Below, piece after piece: positions 28,508 to 39,126 of a stretch of 64,000 nt of DNA. The first letter of the stretch is position 1; every line of letters begins with the position of its first letter. The DNA lies in NCBI GenBank assembly GCA_021582655.1, contig CP091135.1, forward strand, positions 1,519,474 through 1,583,473, given 5' to 3'. Under the pieces are notes generated by a model. The model made no database searches. It was not told the DNA's origin and was given only the letters and a program-made list of their open reading frames with translations. Source of the DNA: Nitrosomonas sp. (GTDB lineage Bacteria > Pseudomonadota > Gammaproteobacteria > Burkholderiales > Nitrosomonadaceae). A program made the translations under genes and the position numbers.

Positions 28508-31500
28508 ATGCCTAAACGTACCGACATTCAATCCATACTCATCATTGGCGCCGGTCCGATTATCATCGGTCAGGCTTGCGAATTCGATTATTCCGGGGTG
28601 CAGGCCTGCAAAGCGCTGCGGGAAGAAGGTTACCGCGTCATCCTGGTCAACTCCAATCCCGCGACCATCATGACCGACCCGGAAATGGCCGACGCGACTT
28701 ATATCGAGCCGATTACCTGGAATATGCTCGAAAAAATCATCGCGATCGAGCGACCAAGTGCCTTGTTGCCTACCATGGGCGGGCAGACCGCATTAAATTG
28801 TGCACTGGATTTGGTCAAACGCGGGGTGCTGGGGAAGTACGGAGTCGAGTTGATCGGCGCATCACGTGATGCGATCGACATGGCCGAGGATCGTGAGAAA
28901 TTCAAACAGGCGATGACGCGTATCGGCCTGAATTCAGCTCGTTCCGCGGTGGCGCACAGCATGGAGGAAGCGCTGCAGGTGCAAGCCATGTTGGGCTATC
29001 CGGTGATTATTCGTCCTTCGTTTACCATGGGCGGCAGCGGTGGCGGCATTGCTTATAACCGTGAAGAATTTCTGGATATCTGCGAGCGCGGTTTAAAAAC
29101 GTCGCCCACCAAAGAATTGCTGATCGAGGAGTCGGTGATCGGCTGGAAGGAATTTGAAATGGAGGTGGTGCGGGATAAGAGCGATAACTGCATCATCGTT
29201 TGTTCGATCGAAAACCTTGATCCGATGGGGGTGCACACCGGCGACTCGATCACGGTTGCGCCGGCGCAGACACTGACCGACAAAGAATACCAGCTGATGC
29301 GCAACGCATCGATTGCGGTATTGCGCGAAATCGGTGTTGAAACCGGCGGTTCCAATGTGCAATTCGCGATCAATCCGGATGACGGGCGTATGTTGGTGAT
29401 CGAAATGAATCCGCGAGTGTCGCGTTCTTCCGCATTGGCATCGAAAGCGACCGGTTTCCCGATCGCGAAAGTTGCGGCCAAGCTCGCGGTCGGTTATACG
29501 CTGAACGAACTGAGCAACGACATTACCGGCGGCGTGATCCCGGCATCGTTTGAGCCGACGATTGATTATGTCGTCACCAAAGTGCCACGGTTTGCGTTTG
29601 AGAAATTTCCGCAAACCAACGATCGCTTGACCACGCAAATGAAATCGGTCGGTGAAGTCATGGCAATCGGGCGCACTTTTCAGGAATCGCTGCAGAAAGC
29701 ACTACGCGGCCTGGAAACCGGGGTGGACGGTTTGGATGAAAAAACCGATAACTTGGAAGTGATTCGAAGCGAACTGGCTAATCCCGGACCGGAACGAATT
29801 TGGTTTGTCGCAGATGCGTTTCGTTGTCATATGCCGATCGAAGAGATTCATCAATTAACGCACATCGATTATTGGTTTTTGGCGCAGATCGGCGATTTGA
29901 TCAAGCAAGAGCAAGCATTACGCAACAAACGACTGGAAGCCATTGACCGTCCGGTTCTGCGAAAACTGAAGCGCAGCGGTTTTTCCGACCGGCGGCTGGC
30001 TAAATTGCTCAATACCGAGCAAACCGCAGTACGCATTTATCGGCATAAGTTGGATTTGCGTCCAGTGTATAAGCGTGTCGACACTTGTGCAGCGGAATTT
30101 GCCACCAGTACGGCGTATATGTACTCCACCTACGAAGACGAGTGTGAAGCTAATCCAAGCGATCGAAAGAAAATCATGGTGTTGGGCGGTGGCCCCAACC
30201 GGATTGGCCAGGGTATCGAGTTTGATTATTGCTGTGTTCATGCTGCACTGGCATTACGGGAGGATGGTTTTGAGACCATCATGGTTAACTGTAATCCGGA
30301 GACGGTTTCGACCGATTATGATACTTCGGACCGATTGTATTTTGAACCGCTGACATTGGAAGATGTGCTCGAAATCGTTGCAGTGGAACAGCCGGACGGT
30401 GTAATCGTGCAGTACGGCGGACAAACTCCGCTCAAGTTGGCACGTGATCTGGAGGCCAACGGTGTGCCGATCATCGGTACCAGCCCGGATATGATCGATT
30501 GCGCTGAGGATCGCGAGCGTTTCCAGAAAATGCTGCATCAACTGAGATTGAAGCAACCGCCGAATCGTACCGCGCGCAATCCGGAAGCGGCCTTGGTCGC
30601 CGCTGAAGAGATCGGGTATCCGTTGGTGGTGCGGCCCAGCTATGTACTGGGCGGGCGTGCGATGGAAATCGTGCATGAGAAAGCCGACTTGGAACGTTAT
30701 ATGCGCGAGGCGGTTAAAGTTTCCAATGATTCGCCAGTGTTGCTCGATCATTTTCTTACCAATGCGACTGAAGTCGATGTTGATGCGATTTATGACGGCG
30801 AAACGGTTCTGATTGGCGGCATCATGGAGCATATCGAGCAAGCCGGTGTACATTCCGGCGATTCCGCCTGCTCTCTGCCTACGTTCAATTTGTCGGAGGA
30901 AATGTTGGGTGAGTTGCGCCGGCAAACCGCGGAATTGGCCAAGGCGCTGCATGTCGTCGGATTGATGAATGTTCAGTTTGCTATTCAAGACGATACGATT
31001 TATGTGTTGGAAGTCAATCCAAGGGCATCGCGCACGGTACCTTTCATTTCCAAAGCAACCGGCTTGCAGCTAGCGAAAATATCGGCTCGCTGTATGACGG
31101 GAAATTCTCTTATAGAGCAGGGTGTTACTAGAGAAATTATTCCTCGGCACTATTCCGTTAAAGAAGCTGTTTTCCCTTTTATCAAACTGCCGGGAGTCGA
31201 CACGATTTTGGGGCCGGAAATGAAATCTACGGGAGAGGTGATGGGAATGGGGGTTACCTTTGCCGAGGCTTTTGTCAAATCTCAGCTGGCAACCGATGTG
31301 CGATTGCCCACCTCGGGAAAAATCTTCATCAGTGTGCGGCAGTCGGACATGCTGCATGCGGTTGAAATCGCCCGCAGTCTGGCCGAACTCGGCTTTACGC
31401 TATATGCGACGCGTGGCACAGCTGCGGCGATTAGCGAAGCGGGCATTGATGTGAATATCATCAATAAGGTCGCTGAAGGTAGACCGCATATCGTGGATAT

Positions 31501-31717
31501 GATTAAGAATGGTGAAATCAGCTTGATTATCAATACGGTTAAAAATCAACGCAGCGCAATCAGGGATTCCTATTCGATTCGACATGCCGCGTTGCAAGCA
31601 AAAGTCACTTACTATACGACATTGGCCGGCGCTCGTGCAGCCTGTGTTGGAATTACCAATAAGCGTGAATTACAGGCGTATAACTTACAGAAATTGCATA
31701 TTGCGTTAAGAGGTTAG
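28508..31717 (+). CDS. carB: Carbamoyl-phosphate synthase large subunit
   Basis: 1069 residues with two homologous ATP-grasp halves (the first beginning [20 protein letters not shown] near residue 12, the second [18 protein letters not shown] near 557), an oligomerisation region between them, and a C-terminal MGS-like allosteric domain (about 935-1069). It makes carbamoyl phosphate with CarA. Full length and no disruption. Confidence 0.98.
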   Translation: MPKRTDIQSILIIGAGPIIIGQACEFDYSGVQACKALREEGYRVILVNSNPATIMTDPEMADATYIEPITWNMLEKIIAIERPSALLPTMGGQTALNCALDLVKRGVLGKYGVELIGASRDAIDMAEDREKFKQAMTRIGLNSARSAVAHSMEEALQVQAMLGYPVIIRPSFTMGGSGGGIAYNREEFLDICERGLKTSPTKELLIEESVIGWKEFEMEVVRDKSDNCIIVCSIENLDPMGVHTGDSITVAPAQTLTDKEYQLMRNASIAVLREIGVETGGSNVQFAINPDDGRMLVIEMNPRVSRSSALASKATGFPIAKVAAKLAVGYTLNELSNDITGGVIPASFEPTIDYVVTKVPRFAFEKFPQTNDRLTTQMKSVGEVMAIGRTFQESLQKALRGLETGVDGLDEKTDNLEVIRSELANPGPERIWFVADAFRCHMPIEEIHQLTHIDYWFLAQIGDLIKQEQALRNKRLEAIDRPVLRKLKRSGFSDRRLAKLLNTEQTAVRIYRHKLDLRPVYKRVDTCAAEFATSTAYMYSTYEDECEANPSDRKKIMVLGGGPNRIGQGIEFDYCCVHAALALREDGFETIMVNCNPETVSTDYDTSDRLYFEPLTLEDVLEIVAVEQPDGVIVQYGGQTPLKLARDLEANGVPIIGTSPDMIDCAEDRERFQKMLHQLRLKQPPNRTARNPEAALVAAEEIGYPLVVRPSYVLGGRAMEIVHEKADLERYMREAVKVSNDSPVLLDHFLTNATEVDVDAIYDGETVLIGGIMEHIEQAGVHSGDSACSLPTFNLSEEMLGELRRQTAELAKALHVVGLMNVQFAIQDDTIYVLEVNPRASRTVPFISKATGLQLAKISARCMTGNSLIEQGVTREIIPRHYSVKEAVFPFIKLPGVDTILGPEMKSTGEVMGMGVTFAEAFVKSQLATDVRLPTSGKIFISVRQSDMLHAVEIARSLAELGFTLYATRGTAAAISEAGIDVNIINKVAEGRPHIVDMIKNGEISLIINTVKNQRSAIRDSYSIRHAALQAKVTYYTTLAGARAACVGITNKRELQAYNLQKLHIALRG

Positions 31718-31753
31718 TTTTTTATGAATGGGAATGAAGGGTAACAAATCATC

Positions 31754-32230
31754 ATGGCCATGATTCCATTGACCGTCGTAGGGGCCGAAGCCCTACGCAA
31801 AGAATTGCATGAAATGAAGACGATACATCGTCCTGCCGTGATTGCGGCGATTGCGGAGGCGCGATCTCATGGTGATTTATCCGAAAATGCGGAGTATGAC
31901 GCCGCAAAGGAAAAACAAGGTTTTATCGAAGGACGAATCGCGGAACTGGAGGGTAAGCTTTCCAGTGCGCAAATTATTAATCCGGCTCTGATCAATGCTG
32001 ATGGTGCTTGTGTGTTTGGTGCCACAGTGGAGTTGGAGGATTTGCAAAGCGGTGAGGTGGTAACGTATCAAATTGTAGGAGACGACGAAGCTGATATCAA
32101 GCTGGGCAAAATTTCCATCAGTTCACCCATTTCACGTGCATTGATCGGAAAATATGCGGGTGATATCGCAGAAGTTCTGGCGCCAAGTGGTATACGTGAA
32201 TACGAAATTCTCGGTGTTAAGTATATTTAG
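31754..32230 (+). CDS. greA: Transcript cleavage factor GreA
   Basis: 158 residues. An N-terminal coiled coil carries the tip acidic pair in [19 protein letters not shown] near 38-56; a C-terminal FKBP-like domain ends in [13 protein letters not shown]. It rescues backtracked RNA polymerase. It follows carB by 36 bp (carAB-greA order is common in betaproteobacteria). The stop codon TAG sits inside the 4-bp TTAG direct repeat flanking MITE copy 2, so the element landed exactly at the end of the gene. Confidence 0.96.
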   Translation: MAMIPLTVVGAEALRKELHEMKTIHRPAVIAAIAEARSHGDLSENAEYDAAKEKQGFIEGRIAELEGKLSSAQIINPALINADGACVFGATVELEDLQSGEVVTYQIVGDDEADIKLGKISISSPISRALIGKYAGDIAEVLAPSGIREYEILGVKYI

Positions 32231-32375
32231 GGAAACACCGATTAATTCGGCGAACGAGATAACCTTGTTAGGTGCACACGGAACACAGCGTGCCGAGACT
32301 AATAAAGATAGGCGAGAAGGCAGGCTACTCCTGCGACGAAGCAATTCGCCCGCGCAGTCAATTGTCAGTGTTTCC
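32231..32375 (+). repeat. MITE-like element, copy 2 (145 bp) with TTAG target duplication
   Basis: It begins GGAAACACCGATTAATTCGG and ends with the inverted counterpart GTCAATTGTCAGTGTTTCC. It is flanked by perfect 4-bp direct repeats TTAG at 32227-32230 and 32376-32379. The left repeat includes the greA stop codon. This is the cleanest evidence that the family inserts as a unit with 4-bp duplications. Confidence 0.85.
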
Positions 32376-32399
32376 TTAGCTGTCTGCAGTAACCTGACT

Positions 32400-32750
32400 T
32401 CAAGGTTTTCGTTTTGTGTTTTTTGCAGTTGATTTCCTTGGCTTGTCGGTGCGGGAAGTCGGTTTTTTTTCGAGATCTTGTGGTTTAGGGCGATAAATCA
32501 CCAATATCTTGCCGATATGCTGCACGAATGCTGCATTAAGATGTTGGCAAATTTGCTCGAGCAGTGCATTCCTGATCGCGCGATCGTCCATCTGCACTTT
32601 TATCTTGATCAGTTCATGTTTCAAGATCGCTCGATCCAATTCATCAATAACGCTAGCGGATAATCCTGACTTTCCAATCATCACAACCGGATTCAGGGAA
32701 TGTGCCAGCGCTTTCAGTTCTCGTCGGCGACTAACAGTGAGTGTTAACAT
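32400..32750 (-). CDS. yhbY: CRM-domain (YhbY) ribosome-associated RNA-binding protein
   Basis: 116 residues. The CRM fold has [24 protein letters not shown] near 8-31 with the GxxG loop, and a C-terminal tail rich in Lys/Arg/Thr (about 96-116). It binds pre-50S particles. It is divergent from rlmE, its usual neighbour ahead of ftsH; 30 bp separate the two starts. Confidence 0.92.
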   Translation of the reverse strand: MLTLTVSRRRELKALAHSLNPVVMIGKSGLSASVIDELDRAILKHELIKIKVQMDDRAIRNALLEQICQHLNAAFVQHIGKILVIYRPKPQDLEKKPTSRTDKPRKSTAKNTKRKP

Positions 32751-32780
32751 AAGCTTTCTTCAAACCGCTCATTTTACTTC

Positions 32781-33398
32781 ATGAAACGCACTAAAACCAG
32801 CAAAGCTTGGATGCATGAGCATGTCAGTGATTTTTTTGTCAAGCAAGCCAGAAAAGAAGGATATCGATCCCGCGCTGCGTTCAAGTTGCTCGAAATTGAT
32901 GCGCGGGATCATATCTTAAAGCCCGGTTTGACTGTAGTGGATTTAGGGGCTGCACCCGGGAGTTGGTCCCAGGTCGTTTCGCAAAAAGTGGGCAATGCCG
33001 GTAAAGTGATTGCACTGGATCTTCTGGAGATAGCACCGTTACCTAATGTTATATTCATACGCGGTGATTTCAGGGAGGAGCAGGCCTCACTCGAATTGCA
33101 GTTTCATTTGGGTGGGCAAAAAGCGAATCTTGTCATTTCGGATATGGCGCCCAATATGAGCGGCATTACAATTAGCGATCAAGCAAGAAGTATGTATTTG
33201 GCTGAATTGGCTTTGGTATTTGCACTGGAGCAACTGAACTCCGGCGGAAATTTTTTAGTCAAAGCTTTTCAAGGCAGGGATTTTGATTCATTTCTTCGGG
33301 AAATGCGGGCTAATTTTCAGAGTGTTTTAATAAGAAAGCCTAAGGCTTCTCGTGATCGTAGTAATGAATTGTATTTATTGGGATTGGGGAGGAAGTAA
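32781..33398 (+). CDS. rlmE: 23S rRNA 2'-O-ribose U2552 methyltransferase RlmE
   Basis: 205 residues. The SAM-binding motif [14 protein letters not shown] is near 53-66, and the catalytic K-D-K-E set is supplied by [31 protein letters not shown] and NELYLLG. It methylates the A-loop of 23S rRNA late in 50S assembly and is heat-inducible in other bacteria. It precedes ftsH, as in many proteobacteria. Confidence 0.96.
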   Translation: MKRTKTSKAWMHEHVSDFFVKQARKEGYRSRAAFKLLEIDARDHILKPGLTVVDLGAAPGSWSQVVSQKVGNAGKVIALDLLEIAPLPNVIFIRGDFREEQASLELQFHLGGQKANLVISDMAPNMSGITISDQARSMYLAELALVFALEQLNSGGNFLVKAFQGRDFDSFLREMRANFQSVLIRKPKASRDRSNELYLLGLGRK

Positions 33399-33564
33399 AT
33401 CTTGAGATTACAAACAAATACGCGGATCCTCTTGCGAATGCTGTGAAGGTAAGGGGTAGGATATTAATTGCGGCTGCATTTGATGCGGACTCCGCTGTTA
33501 TATTTTACAGAATAGAGTTAGAATGATTAATCAATGATTTTGAGGTGCAAACCAAGGAGCTAAC

Positions 33565-35481
33565 TTGAATAACTTAATTAAAAATATGGCCATTTGGCTG
33601 GTAATTGCACTTGTGTTGATGACCGTATTTAATCAATTCAGCGTACGTCAACCGGCGCAAGTACCAATGGAATATTCTCAATTCATTACTGAATTGAACC
33701 AAGGCAGGATCGCAAAAGTCGTTATCGAAGGGCGAACACTGAAAGGAACCAAGTCTGACGGTAGGCGCTTTACTACTTATGCCCCTTCGGATCCGTGGCT
33801 GGTCAGTGATTTACTGAAAGCAGGTGTTATTGTAGAAGCTAAGCCGGAAGAAGAGCCATCTATGCTGATGAGCATTTTTATTTCATGGTTCCCGATGTTG
33901 CTTTTGATCGCGGTATGGATTTTTTTCATGCGACAAATGCAAGGTGGTGGACGCAATGGCGGAGCATTTTCGTTCGGTAAGAGCAAGGCGAGGATGCTCG
34001 ATAAATCAGCCAATAACATAACCTTTAATGATGTTGCCGGATGTGAAGAGGCAAAAGAAGAAGTTGCCGAGTTAGTCGAGTTTTTGCGTGATCCATCTAA
34101 ATTCCAAAAGCTTGGCGGGCGTATACCGCGTGGCGTATTGATGGTCGGCAGTCCGGGAACCGGAAAGACATTGCTCGCAAGAGCGATTGCGGGGGAGGCT
34201 GGTGTTCCTTTTTTCAGCATTTCGGGCTCTGACTTTGTTGAAATGTTTGTCGGTGTTGGTGCATCGCGGGTACGTGATATGTTTGAGCAAGCTAAAAAAC
34301 ATGCACCTTGCATTATTTTCATCGATGAAATTGATGCGGTAGGCCGGCAACGGGGCGCTGGCCTGGGCGGCGGAAATGATGAACGTGAGCAAACCTTGAA
34401 TCAGTTACTGGTGGAAATGGATGGTTTTGAAGGTGCTATGGGCGTGATTGTGATTGCAGCGACTAATCGTCCTGATGTATTGGATCCTGCTTTGTTACGA
34501 CCTGGCCGTTTTGACCGCCAAGTGACCGTGCCGCTACCCGATATACGTGGTCGCGAGCAAATTCTTCACGTCCACATGCGCAAAGTACCGCTTTCGCCGG
34601 ATGTAAAAGCTGATATTTTGGCGCGCGGTACGCCCGGTATGTCAGGTGCTGATCTGGCCAATTTGGTCAACGAAGCAGCGTTGTTTGCAGCACGCGGTAA
34701 CAAGCGTTTGGTAGATATGGATGATTTTGAGCGTGCAAAAGATAAAATCTTTATGGGTGCAGAACGACGTTCAGTGGTAATGCCTGAGCATGAGCGGCGG
34801 AATACCGCCTATCATGAATCGGGGCATGCCGTTGTCGCTCAATTATTGCCAAAAACCGATCCGGTGCACAAAGTAACGATCATTCCGCGCGGGCGGGCGT
34901 TAGGTGTCACCATGCAGTTGCCGACAGAAGATCGTTTTAGCATGGAACGCGAGGAAATTTTGCAAAGAATTTCAGTGATGTTCGGAGGGCGTATTGCTGA
35001 AGAATTGTTCATGAATCAGATGACTACCGGTGCCTCCAATGACTTCGAGCGCGCGACGGAATTGGCGCGTCAAATGGTTACGCAGTGGGGGATGTCCGAT
35101 ATGCTAGGCCCGATGGTGTATGGTGAGAATGAAGGCGAGGTGTTTCTTGGTCGTTCGGTAACGACACATAAAAATGTCAGCGAAGCGACCATGCAGAAAG
35201 TGGATGCGGAAGTTCGCCGTATTGTCGATGAGCAATATGCGTTGGCGCGTAAGTTGCTTGATGGAAATAGGGATAAAGTCGAAGCAATGACCCAAGCTCT
35301 GCTGGAATGGGAAACCATCGATAGCGACCAAATCAAGGACATCATGGAAGGTCGTCCGCCGCGTCCGCCTAAACCGCCGCAATCTATGTCTCCCACTGCA
35401 GGTGGCGAGTCCGCAGCTGCTGTGTCAGATGAGCCAAAGGAAACAGCAGCTCCACAAGAAGTTGTTAAAGAAGCTGATTAA
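33565..35481 (+). CDS. ftsH: ATP-dependent zinc metalloprotease FtsH
   Basis: 638 residues. Two N-terminal transmembrane helices (about 7-25 and 100-122) flank a periplasmic domain. The AAA module has Walker [10 protein letters not shown] near 193, Walker [13 protein letters not shown] and the SRH with [20 protein letters not shown]. The protease site is HESGH near 416 (usual form HEAGH; Ala to Ser is a mild change), with the third ligand Asp further on. It degrades misfolded membrane proteins and, in E. coli, sigma-32. The start is a TTG behind AAGGAG. A terminator follows at 35501. Confidence 0.97.
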   Translation: MNNLIKNMAIWLVIALVLMTVFNQFSVRQPAQVPMEYSQFITELNQGRIAKVVIEGRTLKGTKSDGRRFTTYAPSDPWLVSDLLKAGVIVEAKPEEEPSMLMSIFISWFPMLLLIAVWIFFMRQMQGGGRNGGAFSFGKSKARMLDKSANNITFNDVAGCEEAKEEVAELVEFLRDPSKFQKLGGRIPRGVLMVGSPGTGKTLLARAIAGEAGVPFFSISGSDFVEMFVGVGASRVRDMFEQAKKHAPCIIFIDEIDAVGRQRGAGLGGGNDEREQTLNQLLVEMDGFEGAMGVIVIAATNRPDVLDPALLRPGRFDRQVTVPLPDIRGREQILHVHMRKVPLSPDVKADILARGTPGMSGADLANLVNEAALFAARGNKRLVDMDDFERAKDKIFMGAERRSVVMPEHERRNTAYHESGHAVVAQLLPKTDPVHKVTIIPRGRALGVTMQLPTEDRFSMEREEILQRISVMFGGRIAEELFMNQMTTGASNDFERATELARQMVTQWGMSDMLGPMVYGENEGEVFLGRSVTTHKNVSEATMQKVDAEVRRIVDEQYALARKLLDGNRDKVEAMTQALLEWETIDSDQIKDIMEGRPPRPPKPPQSMSPTAGGESAAAVSDEPKETAAPQEVVKEAD

Positions 35482-35500
35482 TTGGTGGTTTTTTTGACAA

Positions 35501-35536
35501 GCGGGATGCGATGGTAAAATCGTATCCCGCTTTTAC
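35501..35536 (+). terminator. Rho-independent terminator after ftsH
   Basis: GCGGGATGCGAT pairs with ATCGTATCCCGC (12 bp, one G-U) across a 6-nt loop and is followed by TTTTACTTT. It lies 20 bp after the ftsH stop and separates ftsH from folP. Confidence 0.75.
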
Positions 35537-35559
35537 TTTATAACGATAGATTTTTTATT

Positions 35560-36390
35560 ATGGTGTTTATCGATGTTGTTGATCGTCCGCTAATTATGGG
35601 TGTTATCAATGTTACGCCGGATTCTTTTTCGGATGGCGGAGTATACCGATCTGCACAACAAGCAATAATCCATGGAAAAAAACTGATAGATGAAGGGGCG
35701 GATATTCTGGATATTGGCGGGGAATCAACTCGTCCTGGGAGTGAGCCAGTCAGCATCGAAGAGGAATTAAAACGCGTAATGCCTGTACTGGAAGCACTAG
35801 TGGGTTGCGATGTCCCAATTTCGGTGGATACCTCCAAGCCGGAAGTGATGAGACGTGCGATTGAGACGGGCGCTTTCATCATCAACGATGTTAATGCGTT
35901 GCGCAGTCCTGGTGCGTTAGAGGCTGTGGCGCCTGCTGAGGACGTGAGTGTATGTCTGATGCATATGCAAGGAACACCGCAAAATATGCAGACCGGTCCA
36001 AAGTATCAAGATATTGTTTCTGAAGTTAAATTGTTCTTGATGCAGCGTATTGAAGCAGCAAAAGCAGCGGGAATATCGCAGCAACGATTGATTATCGATC
36101 CGGGGTTCGGTTTTGGTAAAACATTGCAACATAACTATACCTTGCTGAATCATTTACAGGAATTCACCGCATTGGGTGTTCCGGTTTTAGCGGGAATGTC
36201 GCGTAAATCGATGCTGGGTGCTATTACCGGCAATCCGATCGATCAGCGGTTGCACGAGAGCGTTGCGGCGGCCTTGCTTGCTGTGATCAAAGGTGCCAGA
36301 ATTGTGCGTGTTCATGATGTGAAGGCAACCAGGGCCGCACTTGCTATTTACCGTGCATCTGTCAATTGCGGCATGGCGGATCCAGCGTAG
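35560..36390 (+). CDS. folP: Dihydropteroate synthase
   Basis: 276 residues. The family start LIMGVINVTPDSFSDGG lies at 11-27, then DIGGESTRPGSEPV, VSVDTSKPEVM, LIIDPGFGFGKT and GMSRKSMLG. It condenses p-aminobenzoate with the pterin diphosphate in folate synthesis and is the sulfonamide target. The ftsH-folP-glmM order is the standard proteobacterial one. Confidence 0.96.
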   Translation: MVFIDVVDRPLIMGVINVTPDSFSDGGVYRSAQQAIIHGKKLIDEGADILDIGGESTRPGSEPVSIEEELKRVMPVLEALVGCDVPISVDTSKPEVMRRAIETGAFIINDVNALRSPGALEAVAPAEDVSVCLMHMQGTPQNMQTGPKYQDIVSEVKLFLMQRIEAAKAAGISQQRLIIDPGFGFGKTLQHNYTLLNHLQEFTALGVPVLAGMSRKSMLGAITGNPIDQRLHESVAAALLAVIKGARIVRVHDVKATRAALAIYRASVNCGMADPA

Positions 36391-36411
36391 TTAAATTAAT
36401 TCAATCTGAGT

Positions 36412-37782
36412 GTGGTATCCAAATTGACTAAAAAATATTTTGGCACCGACGGTATTCGCGGTCGCGTAGGTAAAGATCCGATTACACCGCAATTCATTAT
36501 GCATTTGGGGTATGCTGCCGGGAAAGTATTAGCGGCCGCCGATTGGCATTTGATGGAAGGAAAACGGCCAACCGTACTGATCGGTAAAGATACTAGGGTG
36601 TCGGGCTATATGCTGGAATCGGCTTTGGAAGCAGGATTAAGCGCTGCCGGAGTTGATGTGATTTTATCCGGACCGATGCCAACCCCGGCAATTGCCTATT
36701 TGATACGAGCGCTGCGATTGCAGGCCGGGATTGTTATTTCCGCCTCCCATAATTTGTTCGAGGATAACGGAGTGAAGTTTTTCTCTGCAACCGGCAGCAA
36801 GCTTCCCGACGAGCTGGAGCGTCAGATCGAGGCCGGGTTGGCCGAATCCATCAAAACAAAGCCTTCAGCGCAGTTAGGAAAAGCTCACCGGATTGACGAT
36901 GCGGCCGGCCGGTATATCGAATTTTGCAAGAGTACATTTCCCTATCATCTTGACTTACGGGGACTGCGAATCGTAGTCGATTGCGCTAATGGCGCCGCTT
37001 ATCATATCGCCGGTCATGTCATGCATGAATTGGGGGCTGATGTCATCGAGATCGGGGTGCAACCGAATGGCTTGAATATCAATCTGGAATGCGGTTCAAC
37101 TCATATCGCTACCCTGCAGAAAGCGGTTAAGCAGCATCGTGCGGATCTAGGGATAGCGTTGGATGGCGACGGCGATCGTGTCATGCTGGTTGATAAGAAT
37201 GGCAAGCTTTATGATGGCGATCAATTGCTCTACATCATTGCCAAGCATCGTCAGCAAAAGGGTACGCTGACCGGTGGCGTCGTCGGTACGTTAATGACTA
37301 ATCTGGCCATTGAGCATGCGTTCAGTAAATTGAAAATACCATTTCAGCGCGCGAATGTGGGTGATCGTTACGTGATGGAATTATTGCAGAAAAATGGATG
37401 GTTTTTGGGAGGAGAAGGCTCCGGGCATATCATCTGCTACGATAAGCACACCACTGGAGACGGCATCATATCCGCGCTTCAAGTGTTGTACGCACTGAGG
37501 GATAGCGATAAGACGCTGGCTGAATGGATGCACAGCCTTGCGCTCTATCCGCAGCGATTAATCAATGTCAAGATACCGGCGTCTTTTAATTTTAGTGCCG
37601 ATGCGACCGTAAAAGCGGCGCTAAAAGAAGCCGAGGATGATCTGAATGGCAAGGGGCGTGTATTGATCAGAGCATCTGGAACAGAGCCATTGATACGGGT
37701 AATGGTAGAAGGGGAATCCAAGCAGAAAGTTAACGACTGGGCTGAATATATCGCCAAAGCGGTGACGACAGCCAGCCAGTGA
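36412..37782 (+). CDS. glmM: Phosphoglucosamine mutase
   Basis: 456 residues. [15 protein letters not shown] is near the N-terminus, the phosphoserine loop [13 protein letters not shown] near 108-120, the metal loop DGDGDRV near 250, and the sugar and phosphate loops GEGSGHI and [15 protein letters not shown] follow. It converts glucosamine-6-phosphate to glucosamine-1-phosphate for UDP-GlcNAc. The start is GTG at 36412; a TTG at 36424 (giving TKKYFGTDG) is possible. Confidence 0.96.
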   Translation: MVSKLTKKYFGTDGIRGRVGKDPITPQFIMHLGYAAGKVLAAADWHLMEGKRPTVLIGKDTRVSGYMLESALEAGLSAAGVDVILSGPMPTPAIAYLIRALRLQAGIVISASHNLFEDNGVKFFSATGSKLPDELERQIEAGLAESIKTKPSAQLGKAHRIDDAAGRYIEFCKSTFPYHLDLRGLRIVVDCANGAAYHIAGHVMHELGADVIEIGVQPNGLNINLECGSTHIATLQKAVKQHRADLGIALDGDGDRVMLVDKNGKLYDGDQLLYIIAKHRQQKGTLTGGVVGTLMTNLAIEHAFSKLKIPFQRANVGDRYVMELLQKNGWFLGGEGSGHIICYDKHTTGDGIISALQVLYALRDSDKTLAEWMHSLALYPQRLINVKIPASFNFSADATVKAALKEAEDDLNGKGRVLIRASGTEPLIRVMVEGESKQKVNDWAEYIAKAVTTASQ

Positions 37783-37817
37783 TGAGCCTGCTTGCCACTG
37801 GTCGCAGATCGTGAGGA

Positions 37818-37851
37818 CTGTCATCATTTTGTAATAATTTCAGCCTAGCAT
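37818..37851 (+). promoter_or_regulatory. PHO box and -10 element upstream of pstS
   Basis: CTGTCAT-CATT-TTGTAAT (37818-37835) matches the PhoB consensus of two CTGTCAT halves spaced by 4 bp (first half perfect, second 5 of 7). A -10-like TAGCAT begins exactly 10 bp downstream (37846-37851), the normal spacing when the PHO box replaces the -35. It should place pstS under phosphate-starvation control. Confidence 0.65.
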
Positions 37852-37901
37852 ACGCATCGCTTGATTCGATTATTCACTATTACCAGATTTGGAGCATATT
37901 C

Positions 37902-38903
37902 ATGTTGAATTCATTTCATTTGAAAACATTGACCACGGTCATCATTGCCGGAGCGGCCGTTTTTTCCGGAGTCATTCAAGCCAGCCCCATTGTAAAAATC
38001 GATGGTTCCAGTACGGTATTTCCGATTACTGAAGCTGTGGCGGAGGATTTTCAAATCAGCAAGCGCGGCGCCGTGCGTGTGACTGTCGGTATTTCCGGTA
38101 CTGGCGGCGGTTTTAGAAAATTCTGCCGGGATGAGATCGATATCGTCAATGCTTCCCGTCCCATTACACCATCCGAAATGGAAGCCTGTAAGCAGCAAGG
38201 TGTGCAATATATTGAAATGCCCATCGCATACGATGCATTAACTGTGGTTATCAACCCTAAGAATAATTGGAGTAAAACCATCACCATTGCACAGCTGAAA
38301 AAAATATGGGAGCCCGAAGCGCAAGGTAAGATTATGAATTGGAATCAAATTGATTCCACGTGGCCGGATAAAAGAATTAAATTATACGGTCCAGGAGCGG
38401 ATTCCGGGACCTTCGAGTACTTCACTGAAGCCGTTGTCGGCAAGGCCAAGTCAAGCCGCGGCGATTTTACCGCTTCCGAGGATGACAATATCCTAGTGCA
38501 AGGTGTCGCAAGTGATCATTATGCGCTTGGTTTTTTCGGTTTTGCTTATTACATTGAAAATGTCAAGAAGATTGCTGCGGCCGCGGTCGATAGCGGTGAC
38601 GGCGGCGTGCTTCCATCTGTCGCTACAGTGGAAAATAATAGCTATAAGCCGCTATCGCGTCCGATATTTATCTATGTGAACGCCAAATCAGCAAATAAAG
38701 ACGAGATCGTCGATTTTGTTAATTTCTATATGAAAAATGCGACGGAACTGGTAACCGAGGTTAAATACTTCCCGTTGTCTAAAACCATCTATGATTTGAA
38801 TCTTGATCACCTGAACAAGAAAAAAACGGGGACTTTTTTTGAGCATGGTACCGGCGTCAACGTTAAGCTGGAAGAATTGCTGAAACAGGAACCGCGGTTG
38901 TAA
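37902..38903 (+). CDS. pstS: Phosphate ABC transporter substrate-binding protein (PstS family)
   Basis: 333 residues with a signal peptide (about 1-27, cleavage near IQA-SP). The phosphate-binding motifs are IDGSSTVFPITEAVAEDF near 32, GISGTGGGFRKFCRDEIDIVNASRPI near 64-89 and PGADSGTFEYFTEAV near 165. It binds phosphate in the periplasm. The permease genes pstC, pstA and pstB do not follow; the next 220 bp hold a hairpin and a MITE, then cysG, so it is an orphan binding protein here. Confidence 0.92.
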   Translation: MLNSFHLKTLTTVIIAGAAVFSGVIQASPIVKIDGSSTVFPITEAVAEDFQISKRGAVRVTVGISGTGGGFRKFCRDEIDIVNASRPITPSEMEACKQQGVQYIEMPIAYDALTVVINPKNNWSKTITIAQLKKIWEPEAQGKIMNWNQIDSTWPDKRIKLYGPGADSGTFEYFTEAVVGKAKSSRGDFTASEDDNILVQGVASDHYALGFFGFAYYIENVKKIAAAAVDSGDGGVLPSVATVENNSYKPLSRPIFIYVNAKSANKDEIVDFVNFYMKNATELVTEVKYFPLSKTIYDLNLDHLNKKKTGTFFEHGTGVNVKLEELLKQEPRL

Positions 38904-38921
38904 TTTTCAGGCTGCTTACTG

Positions 38922-38945
38922 GAAATGCCGGTGAAACGGCATTTC
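38922..38945 (+). terminator. Stem-loop after pstS, probable terminator
   Basis: A perfect 9-bp stem (GAAATGCCG / CGGCATTTC, 6-nt loop) lies 19 bp past the pstS stop, followed by ATCATTTG. The T-tract is poor. Confidence 0.5.
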
Positions 38946-38977
38946 ATCATTTGCCGTAGTGACGGGCAATAAGCTAA

Positions 38978-39119
38978 GGAAATACCGATTAATTCGGTGA
39001 ATGAAATAAGGTGTGTGGTAGGGGTGCAGTAATCTATACATATCAATAAGATAGGCGAGAGGGCGAATTGCCTTTGCAACGAGGCGACTCACTGGTGCAG
39101 CCAATTAATCAGCGTTTCC
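38978..39119 (+). repeat. MITE-like element, copy 3 (142 bp)
   Basis: It starts GGAAATACCGATTAATTCGG and ends GCAGCCAATTAATCAGCGTTTCC. The flanks are CTAA and CCAA, a target duplication with one mismatch. It ends 7 bp before the cysG start codon, so the element supplies the whole cysG leader. Confidence 0.82.
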
Positions 39120-39126
39120 CCAAGTA

